From CAWEBF01 sp963807235 (lineage in GTDB: Bacteria; Acidobacteriota; Vicinamibacteria; Vicinamibacterales; UBA2999): 64,000 nucleotides of DNA. Where the stretch lies: contig CAWEBF010000035.1 of the NCBI GenBank assembly GCA_963807235.1, positions 186,001 through 250,000 on the forward strand, in the 5' to 3' direction. The notes under the pieces are model-generated. The model saw only the letters and a program-made list of their open reading frames with translations, made no database searches and was not told the origin of the DNA. The position numbers were made by a program, and so were the translations under genes. Of this stretch, positions 45,115-54,079 are shown piece by piece. The first letter of the stretch is position 1, and every line of letters begins with the position of its first letter.

Positions 45115-47097
45115 ATGGCTCACACCGGACTCAGCCGTAAATTCTTCGTCGCGCTCGCGTCGGCGGCCGCGCTACTGGCCTTCCCGCACACGGCCGCGTC
45201 GGCCACCTACAACGTCGGCCCGGGCCAGACCTACGCGACGCCATCGGCGGTGCCCTGGGAATCGCTCCAGCCCGGCGATCAGGTGCTGATCCACTGGCGT
45301 TCCACGCCCTACCAGGACAAGTGGGTGATCTGCCGGCGTGGCACGGAGTCCTCGCCGATTGTCGTGCGCGGCGTGCCCGGGCCCGCCGGTGAGCTGCCGA
45401 TCGTCGACGGCAACGGCGCCGCTACCAGGCTCGCGCTCGACTACTGGGGAGAGAGCCGCGCGGTGATCAAGATCGGCGGCGCCAGCATCCCGGCCGACAC
45501 GATGCCGGCCTACATCACCATCGAGAACCTGGACGTGCGGAGCGCGCGGCCTCCCTACACCTTCACCGACGATGCCGGGGGCACCCAGACCTACGCCTCC
45601 AACGCGGCGGCCATCTGGATCGAAAAGGGCGAGCACATCGTGATCCGCAACACGCGGATGCACGACGCCGGCAACGGCCTGTTCGTCAGCTCGGCGGACC
45701 CCAACGTCTCGCGCGACGTCCTGATCGACGGCAACGCCATCTACGACAACGGCATCGTGGGCAGCATCTACGAGCACAACACCTACACCGAGGCGCTGGG
45801 CATCACCTATCAGTTCAACTACTTCGGCCCCACGAAGGCAGGGGCCGGGGGCAACAACCTGAAGGACCGCTCGGCCGGTCTGGTGGTGCGTCAGAACTGG
45901 ATCGAGGGTGGCAACCGCCAGCTGGACCTCGTGGAAACCGACAGCCCCACGATTCAGAACAGCGCCGCCTACCGGTCCACGTTCGTCTACGGCAACGTGC
46001 TGATCGAAACCGACGCGTCTGGCAACCGTCAGATCGCCCACTACGGCGGCGACAGCGGCACCACGTCCAAGTACCGCAAGGGCACGCTGTACTTCTACAA
46101 CAACACGATGGTGTCGTACCGGACGGACCGGACCACGCTGTTCCGATTGTCCAGCAACGACGAGCACGCCGACGTGCGGAACAACATCTTCTACGTCACG
46201 GCCGCCGGGAACACGCTGTCGCTTGTGGACGCCACGGGCGTGCTGAACCTGACGCACAACTGGTTCAAACCAGGCCGCGTGTCCACCTTCGGCACGCTGA
46301 CCGGCGTGATCAACGACGACGGCACGTCCATCGTCGGGAGCTCGCCGGGTTTCCGCGACGAAGCCGGGCAGGACTTCCGGCTCGCGGTCGATTCGGCGGC
46401 AGCCAACGCCGGCACAGGGCTTCCGGCGGTGCTTCTGCCGGAACCGGCGATCGCGTGGCAATACGTGAAGCACCAGGGCAGCGAGACGCGGCCCAACGAC
46501 GGCGTGTTCGATCTCGGCGCGTTCGAGTTGACGGACGGCCAGGTGCCGAACCTCGCGATCTCGACGAGCAGCTTGCCCGCGGGTACGGTGGGCGTGCCGT
46601 ACAACCGAACCCTGACAGCAACCGGCGGACTGACACCGTACGCCTGGTCCATCGTTGCGGGCGCGCTTCCGGGTGGCCTGTCGCTCAACGCAGCGACCGG
46701 CGCCATCTCTGGCACTCCGGCCGTGGCTGGCTCATCCTCGTTCACCGTTCAAGTGACCGACGGGCAGACACCGGCCGACGTCGCTACGGCCGTGCTGTCG
46801 ATCACCGTGGCGGCGGCCCCAGCGCCGAGCCCCGTATCGATCATCACCACCAGCCTGCCGAACGCCAAGCGCAACAAGAACTACAGCCGGACATTGCAGG
46901 CCAGCGGCGGCACGACACCCTACTTGTGGAGCCTCGCCGGCGGCAGCCTTCCGCCGGGCCTGTCGCTCAGCGCGACCGGCGTCATCAGCGGTCGCGCGAC
47001 GACCCTCGGGCTGTACTCCTTCACGGTGGGCGTGCAGGACAGTCAGGCGACCCCGGCCACGGACACGGCTGCGCTGTCTATCAGGGTCACCAGATAA
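45115..47097 (+). CDS. Secreted right-handed beta-helix protein with two putative-Ig (He_PIG) repeats
   Basis: Exported protein of 660 residues. A signal peptide ends at AASATYNVG. Residues about 30-460 form a parallel beta-helix of the pectate-lyase type (YITIENLDVRSARP, IVIRNTRMHDAGNGLFVSSA, VLIDGNAIYDNG, VRNNIFYV). Two tandem Ig-like He_PIG repeats follow (TATGGLTPYAWSIVAGALPG and QASGGTTPYLWSLAGGSLPP), often used for attachment or binding. Probably acts on or binds extracellular polysaccharide; no catalytic residues could be assigned. ATG 45115 lacks a Shine-Dalgarno sequence, and a GG-N10-GC box lies just upstream. Confidence 0.85.
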   Translation: MAHTGLSRKFFVALASAAALLAFPHTAASATYNVGPGQTYATPSAVPWESLQPGDQVLIHWRSTPYQDKWVICRRGTESSPIVVRGVPGPAGELPIVDGNGAATRLALDYWGESRAVIKIGGASIPADTMPAYITIENLDVRSARPPYTFTDDAGGTQTYASNAAAIWIEKGEHIVIRNTRMHDAGNGLFVSSADPNVSRDVLIDGNAIYDNGIVGSIYEHNTYTEALGITYQFNYFGPTKAGAGGNNLKDRSAGLVVRQNWIEGGNRQLDLVETDSPTIQNSAAYRSTFVYGNVLIETDASGNRQIAHYGGDSGTTSKYRKGTLYFYNNTMVSYRTDRTTLFRLSSNDEHADVRNNIFYVTAAGNTLSLVDATGVLNLTHNWFKPGRVSTFGTLTGVINDDGTSIVGSSPGFRDEAGQDFRLAVDSAAANAGTGLPAVLLPEPAIAWQYVKHQGSETRPNDGVFDLGAFELTDGQVPNLAISTSSLPAGTVGVPYNRTLTATGGLTPYAWSIVAGALPGGLSLNAATGAISGTPAVAGSSSFTVQVTDGQTPADVATAVLSITVAAAPAPSPVSIITTSLPNAKRNKNYSRTLQASGGTTPYLWSLAGGSLPPGLSLSATGVISGRATTLGLYSFTVGVQDSQATPATDTAALSIRVTR

Positions 47098-47109
47098 CGC
47101 GCCGGCTAC

Positions 47110-49299
47110 TCATTTTGGGCGCGCAGTCGAGACGGCCCGGCGGGCCTCTTCGATTTCCGGCAGGCCTGCGTCGGCATTCGCCCACAACGTCACGAAACGC
47201 TGGTACTCGACGCGGGCGCCGGCCGCGTCTCCCTCTTGGTCCAGCAGACGCGCCAGCGCGAGCACGTGGCGTGGCTCGAGCACCGCGGACCGGCCTCCAG
47301 GGCCCGCAGCGGTCAGGCGCCTGTATTCTTCGACCGCTGCCGCGCGATTGCCGCGGGCAATCTCGACACGCCCCCGGCCGTCGCGAGAGGGTGGATTCAT
47401 GGCAAACACGGCCAGGACGCCGCTCCCGAGCGTGGACCACGCGCGCGCTTCCGACGCCTTGAAACTCGACATCGCTCGATCGTATTGAGCGTGCGCGAGC
47501 GCGATCTCTCCTTCGAGCGCCGCGACCCAGTTCGACTCGACGCGGTCGTCGCCATCGACCCGCGACTTCTGTGAGCCACCCCGAGCGACTGCGCTCATAA
47601 GGTTCCCTCTGCGAAGGTCGGCCACACCTCCGACGAGGTCGGCGAGCACTAGAAGAGGCTGGTTGCGTTGCTGCCCAAGCGCAGTCTCGGCGGCGCGAAG
47701 TTCCTCCAGAGCGCGGGCGTACTGTCCGCGCTCGATCAACAGCCACGATGAGGTCAGGAACGTACCGGCCGTTGCCTCGGCATCGTCATTCTGTTTAGCG
47801 TCTCGTTGCCCCTCTTCAAGAGCCTTTGCGGCGTCCGCGTAGCGACCGGCCCGCGACAACAGAAACGATTGGACCGTGAAGTCCGGCACCGCCGTTGCCA
47901 ACGCTTCCTGGTACCGGCCCAACGCCGCCAGCGCGAGTCCCCGTCCGAGAATGGACGACTCGAACCTCGGCTCGATGGCGAGCGCCCGCGAGTACGCATC
48001 GAATGCCTTGTCGGGCATGCCGCTCGCCAGATACCCCTCGCCGAGGCTGTCCCAGGAATTCGCCTCGGTGGGCTCGCGATTGGCCACGCCCTGAAACTGT
48101 TCGAGCGCCCGCTCCAACTGGCCGGCCTGCAGCAGTGAATACCCCTCTTGGTTGTCGAATACCGTTTCGATCCTCGATCCGATTTGAGGTGAGACGATTG
48201 CCGCGATCGCCAGGCCGAGGAGAATCACCCCGGCGCTCACTTTGAGACGCTTCGGGATGGCCGGAAGACGCATGCGCGTAATGCCGCGCGTAACCTTCAG
48301 CTCCTCCAGCGCGAGATGCACGTCCGCCGCCTGTTGATAGCGATCGCCAGGGTCCTTCGCCAGACACCGCTGAATGATCGTGGCCATCGGTGCGGGAACG
48401 GCGGGGGGCAGCGGGTCGGCTGGCTGATGCAGAATCGCGGCGCTCAGCTCGAAACCGGTCCCGCCCGTGAACGGCCGGCGGCCACCCACCATCTCGTACA
48501 ACAGCACGCCGAGAGCCCAGATGTCCGCGCGTTGATCGCCGCGTACCCCGCGCAACAGCTCCGGCGCCATGTAGGGCAACGTGCCGGCGATCATGCCTTC
48601 TGCGGTCAACGAACGTTGCGAGAGGGACAGGGCATCAATCTGATGCGTGTCGAGTATCCGAGCCAGGCCGAAGTCGAGCACCTTGGCTCCGCGAGCCGTG
48701 ATCATCACGTTCGTGCTCTTCAGGTCGCGGTGAGTCACGCCGCGTTCATGGGCGTGCGCGAGCGCGTCCGCGATCTCGCTGCCGAACCTGCTCGCATCCG
48801 CGATCGACAGCGGCCCTTCCCGGATGACGTCCGCCAGCGATCGGCCATGGACGAGCTCCATGACGACGAACAGCTGGCCATCGTCGCGGCCCACGTCGTA
48901 GATGTGACAGATGTGCGGGTGGCTGAGCCGCGACGCGTGCTGCGCTTCCCGGCGCAGCCTCGCCTGCGCGTCAGGACTGTCGAGGGACGCGACTTTCAGC
49001 GCCACCTCGCGACCGAGCTCGGTATCGCGCGCCGCGTAGACGCGGCCCATGCCGCCGCTGCCGAGGATGTGCCCGATCTCGTAGTGCCCGATCACTCGGC
49101 CGCTCATCAGCGCAGCCGCGGCCGGATGCTCGATGAAGTCGGCGGTATGGAGGTCGGCATCGAGCAGGCGCTCGACTTCAGCGCGTACCAGCTCGTCACC
49201 GGCTGCCTGGTCGGCCACGAACGCGGCTCGCGTGCTCGCGTCCTGTGCCAGGGCGGCGTTGAACACCTCCTTGACGCGAGTCCACTGCTCGGGAGTCAT
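47110..49299 (-). CDS. Ser/Thr protein kinase with TPR sensor domain
   Basis: Unbroken 729-residue membrane kinase. A short N-terminal region (WTRVKEVFNAALAQDASTRA) typical of sigma-factor-linked kinases precedes the kinase domain: GSGGMGRVYAARDTE, EVALKVASL, THRDLKSTNVMI (Ser where Pro is usual), VLDFGLARI, YMAPELLRG. One transmembrane helix (VSAGVILLGLAIAAIVSPQI) is followed by a TPR-rich extracytoplasmic part (GYSLLQAGQLERALEQFQGV, EGYLASGMPDKAFDAYSRAL). It starts 13 bases after the ECF sigma gene, so the pair are cotranscribed and the kinase probably controls that sigma factor or its targets. Confidence 0.9.
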   Translation of the reverse strand: MTPEQWTRVKEVFNAALAQDASTRAAFVADQAAGDELVRAEVERLLDADLHTADFIEHPAAAALMSGRVIGHYEIGHILGSGGMGRVYAARDTELGREVALKVASLDSPDAQARLRREAQHASRLSHPHICHIYDVGRDDGQLFVVMELVHGRSLADVIREGPLSIADASRFGSEIADALAHAHERGVTHRDLKSTNVMITARGAKVLDFGLARILDTHQIDALSLSQRSLTAEGMIAGTLPYMAPELLRGVRGDQRADIWALGVLLYEMVGGRRPFTGGTGFELSAAILHQPADPLPPAVPAPMATIIQRCLAKDPGDRYQQAADVHLALEELKVTRGITRMRLPAIPKRLKVSAGVILLGLAIAAIVSPQIGSRIETVFDNQEGYSLLQAGQLERALEQFQGVANREPTEANSWDSLGEGYLASGMPDKAFDAYSRALAIEPRFESSILGRGLALAALGRYQEALATAVPDFTVQSFLLSRAGRYADAAKALEEGQRDAKQNDDAEATAGTFLTSSWLLIERGQYARALEELRAAETALGQQRNQPLLVLADLVGGVADLRRGNLMSAVARGGSQKSRVDGDDRVESNWVAALEGEIALAHAQYDRAMSSFKASEARAWSTLGSGVLAVFAMNPPSRDGRGRVEIARGNRAAAVEEYRRLTAAGPGGRSAVLEPRHVLALARLLDQEGDAAGARVEYQRFVTLWANADAGLPEIEEARRAVSTARPK

Positions 49300-49312
49300 G
49301 AATGCCGGCCGC

Positions 49313-49885
49313 TCAAGCGGTGCGACCGAGCTCGGCGGACAGCCACGCTTTCGCGATTCTCCAGTCGCGGCCGATCGTCGCCGGCGAGATGTGCATGACC
49401 TCTGCAGTCTCCTCCGTTGTCAGGCCACCGAAGAAGCGCAACTCGACTATGCGGCTCTGCTGAGGATCCATGGCGGCCAGACGCGTGAGCGCCTGATCGA
49501 GCGCAAGCAGATCGACATCCGCGACGCCCCCAATCATCATGATCGCGTCGTCCAGAGGCACTTTGCGCATGGCGCCGCCGCGTTTGCCGGCCGCGTGGGC
49601 GCGCGCATGGTCGACGAGGATCCGTCGCATGGCCTGAGCGGCGATGCCGAAGAAGTGGGCGCGATTCTGCCACTTCACTTTCCGCTGATCGACGAGCTTG
49701 AGGAACGCCTCGTTGACGAGGGCTGTTGGCTGCAGCGTGTGGTCGGGGCGCTCTCGCCGTAAATAGCTGGCGGCGAGCTTCCTGAGCTCGTCGTGAATCT
49801 TCGGCAGCAATCGGTCGAGCGCCTGCTCCTGACCTTTGCTCCATTGCTGCAAGAGCTGGGTGACGTCGGCCCCGGCAGCGTCCAT
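49313..49885 (-). CDS. ECF RNA polymerase sigma factor (TIGR02999-like)
   Basis: Sigma factor of 190 residues with sigma-2 (KGQEQALDRLLPKIHDELRK, DHTLQPTALVNEAFLKLVDQ) and sigma-4 regions (QALTRLAAMDPQQSRIVELR, GGLTTEETAEVMHISPATIG). The pattern is that of the planctomycete/acidobacterial family TIGR02999, whose members usually adjoin protein kinases and lack an anti-sigma gene, as here. Probably regulated by phosphorylation through the downstream kinase; inference from context. Confidence 0.9.
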   Translation of the reverse strand: MDAAGADVTQLLQQWSKGQEQALDRLLPKIHDELRKLAASYLRRERPDHTLQPTALVNEAFLKLVDQRKVKWQNRAHFFGIAAQAMRRILVDHARAHAAGKRGGAMRKVPLDDAIMMIGGVADVDLLALDQALTRLAAMDPQQSRIVELRFFGGLTTEETAEVMHISPATIGRDWRIAKAWLSAELGRTA

Positions 49886-49966
49886 TTGCCAAGAATAAGG
49901 CCCCTCCTGCGCGTGCTCAAAGCGGCCGCCTCAGCTGCCCCTGCTCGCCCTTTTCCCTCCGTGAGC

Positions 49967-49987
49967 GGATTCCCGCGGGAATCCCGC
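49967..49987. promoter_or_regulatory. 18-bp perfect palindrome in a divergent promoter region
   Basis: GGATTCCCGCGGGAATCC (49967-49984), overlapped by GCGGGAATCCCGC (49975-49987), between the divergent ECF sigma and zincin genes. Looks like an operator for a dimeric regulator; the regulator is unknown. Confidence 0.55.
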
Positions 49988-50012
49988 GTGAGTGGATGGG
50001 GGAAGCAAGGCG

Positions 50013-50627
50013 ATGCGTCACAACTTCTACGGCGTTCTGGTCGCGGCGGTGGGAATCGTGGGGGCCGCCGCTGTCTCGTTGCATGCCGCCGAGACCTCGA
50101 TCGTCGTGCGCACCTATACCGAGGCGGCTTCTGCGGGAAACCTTCGGACGGCTCGTCGCACGGCCGGCGCTATTCTCGAACGGGCGGGCATTCAGGTTGT
50201 CTGGTTGGAGTGCGCGCGGCCCGACGGCCCCGCGCGCGCCGACGCATGCACGCAGGCACCTCGGTGGAACGAGCTCTTCGTGCGCATTGTGTCAGCCGGC
50301 GCGGTGGACGGCCGGCCTGGCGTGGACACGCTCGGTTTTGCGCTCGTCGATGTGGATGCTGGCGCCGGCTTGCTGGCAACCCTCTATGCGGACCGCGTCC
50401 GGGTGGTGGCGCAGAGCGCCGGCTTCGACGAGGCCGAGCTGCTGGGCCGGGCGATGGCGCACGAAGTAGGCCATCTCCTGCTCGGCACCAACGGTCATGC
50501 CGCGCATGGGTTGATGCGCGCGTCCTGGTCCAGTGTTGACCTGCGTGGACACCGCGCTCAGTGGTTCTTCAATGGCAAGGAAGGCGAAGCGATGCGCAGC
50601 GGAATTGCCAGCCGCTTCCGCTTTTAG
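50013..50627 (+). CDS. Small exported zincin-like metallopeptidase
   Basis: About 204 residues with a signal peptide (LVAAVGIVGAAAVSLHAAE). The zinc motif AMAHEVGHLLLGTNGHAAHG gives HEXXH plus a third His eight residues on, and GLMRASW offers a Met-turn, so it resembles a metzincin with a slightly long spacing. The N-terminal half (VRTYTEAASAGNLRTARRTA, LERAGIQVVWLECAR) is typical of an uncharacterised acidobacterial family. ATG 50013 is preferred over GTG 49992 (AAGG upstream). Substrate unknown. Confidence 0.68.
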   Translation: MRHNFYGVLVAAVGIVGAAAVSLHAAETSIVVRTYTEAASAGNLRTARRTAGAILERAGIQVVWLECARPDGPARADACTQAPRWNELFVRIVSAGAVDGRPGVDTLGFALVDVDAGAGLLATLYADRVRVVAQSAGFDEAELLGRAMAHEVGHLLLGTNGHAAHGLMRASWSSVDLRGHRAQWFFNGKEGEAMRSGIASRFRF

Positions 50628-50678
50628 CCGCACGACGCGGTGATCGGTCGGTCATCTGTAGAATGATGCGACCGGCGA

Positions 50679-52076
50679 TTGACGACATCCATCCGTTACC
50701 GTTTTGGCGAGTTCGTCCTGTCCCCGCGGCAGCGGGTCCTCTGGCGCGGCGACGCCCCGGTGGCGCTCATCCCGAAATACTTCGATCTCCTGCACCTCCT
50801 GATCCGCCGGCGGCATGAGGCGATTTCGAAACAGGTCATCTTCACCGAGGTGTGGAGCGACGTGATCGTGTCGGACGGCGCGCTGTCGCAGGCGATCAGG
50901 ATCCTGCGGCGAACGCTCGACGACGACGCGCGCGATCCCCGCTTCATCCGTACGGTGCCCCGCCACGGCTATCAGTTCGTCTGGGTCGCGCTGGAAGAGC
51001 ACCCGGACGAAGGGCAGCTGACGCCGGCGGCGGCAAACAGCGGTCCGCGGCTCGCGAATCCGGCGGCCGACACAGTCGAGCAGCCTGCGCTCGACACGCT
51101 GATCGACGAGCTGCTGAGACTCGCATCGGCAGGAGCTTCCTCACGCGACGACGCGAGAGACGTGGCGGAGCGGCTTCACGCGTCTGGCACCGAGGGCGTG
51201 GTGGCGCATCTCACGGCCCGGCCGCATCACGCGAAGGCTCTCGCCCTGCTGCGCGACAGCCGCTGGCATGTTCCCGGCGCGGGGCCGGTCCCGCTCAAGG
51301 GCCCTCAAGGCCTGGCCGCGGGCTTCGAGCTGATACGCCTTCGCCTATCCGACATGCGGCGGACCATTGCCGCGCGATGGGCCGGGGCCGCGGGCGCGGG
51401 CGCGATTGGCGGAGCCTGGGCCGGCGTGTTCGGGGGCATGGCGCTTCTCCTGGCGCCGTCTTCGACGGCGCGGCCGGAGGCGCTCGTCGCGCTCTCGACC
51501 ATCGGGTTCACAGCCGGCGCCATCGGTGCCGCCGGGGTGGGGGCTGGGCTCGCGGCCGCCGAGGTCATCGCCCGGTCACGCAGGCGCGTGGCCCTGACCG
51601 TCGGTGGCGCTGCGGCCGGCGCCACGGTAGGCGCGCTGGCGATCCTGGTGCTGCGCGCGATGCTCGACACGTTTCTCGGTCTTCGACCGATGCCCGGCGG
51701 CGGCGCTGTGGAAGGCCTGGTCCTCGGCGCCGCGGCGGGTGCGTCGTACGCGCTGGCGACGCCGCAGCCGCCGGGTGGCGGCGTCGCGGCCCCGGGCGGG
51801 CGGCGGCGGTTGCAGGTGATGGCGGCCGTTGGCTTGAGTTGCGCTGCCGGGGCGCTGGCGCTGAGTTGGATGGGCTTCCCGATGGTGGGGGGCTATGTGC
51901 ACGCGGTGGCGCAGGCGACGCGCGATGGGCAACTGCTGTTGGCGCCGCTGGGGAGCTTCATCGGCGAACCTGGCTTTGGTCCAGTGACCCAAACGGTCCT
52001 GGGCGCGTTCGAGGGCGGCGTGTTCGGAGCCTCATTGGCCTATGGCCTGACGCGACGCCCGTCCCCCAAGCCCTAA
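50679..52076 (+). CDS. Membrane-anchored winged-helix regulator (CadC/ToxR-like topology)
   Basis: A 465-residue protein. Residues 5-105 are an OmpR-type winged helix (YRFGEFVLSPRQRVLWRGDA, IPKYFDLLHLLIRRRHEAIS, VSDGALSQAIRILRRTLDDD, IRTVPRHGYQFVW). After a helical linker the C-terminal half is an Ala/Gly-rich multi-helix membrane domain (GAIGGAWAGVFGGMALLLAP, FTAGAIGAAGVGAGLAAAEV, LQVMAAVGLSCAAGALALSW). DNA binding from the membrane is implied. The start is TTG 50679; no ATG fits the frame. It ends one base before a heptamer array. Confidence 0.82.
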   Translation: MTTSIRYRFGEFVLSPRQRVLWRGDAPVALIPKYFDLLHLLIRRRHEAISKQVIFTEVWSDVIVSDGALSQAIRILRRTLDDDARDPRFIRTVPRHGYQFVWVALEEHPDEGQLTPAAANSGPRLANPAADTVEQPALDTLIDELLRLASAGASSRDDARDVAERLHASGTEGVVAHLTARPHHAKALALLRDSRWHVPGAGPVPLKGPQGLAAGFELIRLRLSDMRRTIAARWAGAAGAGAIGGAWAGVFGGMALLLAPSSTARPEALVALSTIGFTAGAIGAAGVGAGLAAAEVIARSRRRVALTVGGAAAGATVGALAILVLRAMLDTFLGLRPMPGGGAVEGLVLGAAAGASYALATPQPPGGGVAAPGGRRRLQVMAAVGLSCAAGALALSWMGFPMVGGYVHAVAQATRDGQLLLAPLGSFIGEPGFGPVTQTVLGAFEGGVFGASLAYGLTRRPSPKP

Positions 52077-52104
52077 CCACGAACTACGAACCACGAACCA
52101 CGAA
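52077..52104 (+). repeat. Heptamer array CCACGAA
   Basis: CCACGAA CTACGAA CCACGAA CCACGAA, beginning on the base after a stop codon (52074-52076). Only one orientation is present here. Confidence 0.88.
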
Positions 52105-52216
52105 CTAGTTCACTGACAGTTCAGCCATCGCTCACAGTTCGCTGACGACTTCCACGCGCCCCACCCGTCATCCTCCATACCTGCCCGCACGTCGCGGGGG
52201 CATCAAGGAGGACCGT

Positions 52217-53515
52217 GTGACTTTTCGTAAACTGCTGGCCGTCGCGCTCATCTTCGCCGGGGCATCGGCGGCCTGGACCATCCTCGGCTCGTCGGTCCTG
52301 GCGCGAACCGGACAGTTCGACGACCGCCTGGAGCGCGAGGTCCAGCTGTTGTGGGGCGGCCCGCATCGGCAAACCGCGCCGGAAGCGTGGATCGAACGCC
52401 CCGGCACCGACACGCAGATCGAAGAGACCAAAGAGCCAGACGGGCGCGTGATCCGGCGCGAGGTCACCAAGCCCGTGGTACGGCGGGTCGGCGTGGGTGT
52501 GAACTCCACCCGGGCGGCGGCCGATCTGGACCTCGAGCACCGGCGGAAGGGCTTGCTGTGGTACGCCACCTACACCGTGGCCTTCAAGGGCACCTACACG
52601 TTTCGCAACCCGGACTCCGTTGAACGCCTGATGGGCGTGCGGCTCCCGCTGCCCGCCGAGAACGCGCTGTTCGACGACTTCGTGTTCACCGTGAACGGCC
52701 AGCCGGCCGCGCTGGCGGGCGACGTGTCGAAGGAGATGGTCGCCACGGTGACCGTGGCGCCGGACGCGGTGGTCACGCTGGACGTGGGCTACCGGTCCCG
52801 CGGCCTGGGCACGTGGACGTATGCGTTCGTGCCGGCAACCACCGGCACGGCCCGCGTGCGCGACTTCCAGCTGGCGGTGGACACCAACGTCGTGGACATC
52901 GACTTCCCCGCCGGCTCGATGTCGCCCACCCAGCGAACCCGCACGGCCGACGGCTGGCGCGTCCAGTGGAACTTCACCAACCTGCTGTCCGGCCAGGCGA
53001 TCGGCGTCACGCTGCCCGAGAAGCTGAACCCCGGACCCTTCGCCGCGCGGGTCACGTTCTTCGCGCCGGTGGGCCTGCTGTTCTTCCTCTCGGTGATGGT
53101 CATTCTGGGCGCCACCTCGGGTCCCTCGCTGCACCCGATGCACTACTGGTTCGTGGCTGCCGCTTTCTTCGCCTTCCATCTCCTGCTGGCCTACCTGGTC
53201 GATCACGTGCCGGTGCACGCGGCATTCGGCATCTCGGCCGCGGTCAGCCTGGCGCTGGTGGTCAGCTACCTGCGGCTCGTCACCGGGATGCGTCACGCCC
53301 TCCTTCAGGCCGGCACGGCACAGGCCGTGTTCCTGGTGCTCTTCAGCTACGCGTTCTTTTTCGAGGGATTCACGGGGCTGGCCATCACCATCGGCGCGGT
53401 GATCACGCTCTTCGCGCTGATGCAGATCACGGCACGCGTATCGTGGGACGAGGTATTCGCCGGCGTCACACCGGATGCGACTCGAAGGACGGAGCTTCCC
53501 CATGCCAGCCGTTAG
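52217..53515 (+). CDS. CreD-like inner-membrane protein
   Basis: A 432-residue membrane protein. An N-terminal helix (LLAVALIFAGASAAWTILGS), a large periplasmic beta domain and five to six C-terminal helices (FFAPVGLLFFLSVMVILGAT, YWFVAAAFFAFHLLLAYLVD, AVFLVLFSYAFFFEGFTGLA, ITIGAVITLFALMQITARVS) match the C-terminal half of CreD (inner membrane protein of the Cre regulon). GTG 52217 is supported by AAGGAGG. Function of CreD outside enterobacteria is unknown. It overlaps yjbQ by 14 bases. Confidence 0.75.
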   Translation: MTFRKLLAVALIFAGASAAWTILGSSVLARTGQFDDRLEREVQLLWGGPHRQTAPEAWIERPGTDTQIEETKEPDGRVIRREVTKPVVRRVGVGVNSTRAAADLDLEHRRKGLLWYATYTVAFKGTYTFRNPDSVERLMGVRLPLPAENALFDDFVFTVNGQPAALAGDVSKEMVATVTVAPDAVVTLDVGYRSRGLGTWTYAFVPATTGTARVRDFQLAVDTNVVDIDFPAGSMSPTQRTRTADGWRVQWNFTNLLSGQAIGVTLPEKLNPGPFAARVTFFAPVGLLFFLSVMVILGATSGPSLHPMHYWFVAAAFFAFHLLLAYLVDHVPVHAAFGISAAVSLALVVSYLRLVTGMRHALLQAGTAQAVFLVLFSYAFFFEGFTGLAITIGAVITLFALMQITARVSWDEVFAGVTPDATRRTELPHASR

Positions 53516-54008
53516 CGACGCGTATGCCCTGGAGAGCCCCGCGCCGGCAGTGCAGCACAAGACGCTGACCGTGCACACGGTGCACCCGATGCAGTTCCTG
53601 GACCTGACCCGCCTGATCGAAGCCGCGGTGCAGCACGCCGGCCTCTACTCGGGAATCGTGAACGTGCAGACCCGGCACACGACCACCGGGATCCTGATCA
53701 ACGAGCACGAGCCGCTGCTGCTCGCGGACTTCCGCGCGATGTTCGAGCGGATGGCGCCCGCGCGAGCCTCCTACGCCCACGACGACTTCGCGCGGCGCAC
53801 GGTGAACCTGACGCCGGACGAGCGCCGGAACGGACACGCGCACTGCCGCGCGGCTCTTCTCCGTAGTTCGGAAACGCTGAGCGTCCGCCAGGGACTGCTG
53901 GAGCTGGGGCGCTGGCAGCGAGTGATTTTCGTGGAATTCGACGGGGCTCAGCGCCGGCAGGTGGGGCTGACGATGATCGGAGCGCCAGTGCCGATGCCAA
54001 AGCGCTAA
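53502..54008 (+). CDS. YjbQ-family protein (secondary thiamine-phosphate synthase type)
   Basis: UPF0047/YjbQ protein of 168 residues. VQTRHTTTGILINEHEPLLL is the family hallmark, with HAHCRAALLRSSETLSVRQG and LGRWQRVIFVEFDGAQRRQV carrying the conserved His and Arg. E. coli YjbQ weakly replaces thiamine-phosphate synthase when overexpressed; the native role is unknown. ATG 53502 gives the standard length, and ATG 53475 is an in-frame alternative. Cotranscribed with the CreD-like gene. Confidence 0.88.
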   Translation: MPAVSDAYALESPAPAVQHKTLTVHTVHPMQFLDLTRLIEAAVQHAGLYSGIVNVQTRHTTTGILINEHEPLLLADFRAMFERMAPARASYAHDDFARRTVNLTPDERRNGHAHCRAALLRSSETLSVRQGLLELGRWQRVIFVEFDGAQRRQVGLTMIGAPVPMPKR

Positions 54009-54053
54009 GCCCATTCTACGCAGACACAGGAAGCGGGTCTGGGTAGAATGGGC
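54009..54053. repeat. 17-bp inverted repeat between yjbQ-type and amidohydrolase genes
   Basis: GCCCATTCTACGCAGAC (54009-54025) pairs with GTCTGGGTAGAATGGGC (54037-54053), one mismatch, 11-base loop, no T-run. It begins directly after the yjbQ stop and might act as an RNA stabiliser or bidirectional terminator. Confidence 0.75.
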
Positions 54054-54079
54054 CGGCGTCTTTCCAGGAGTCCAACCAC

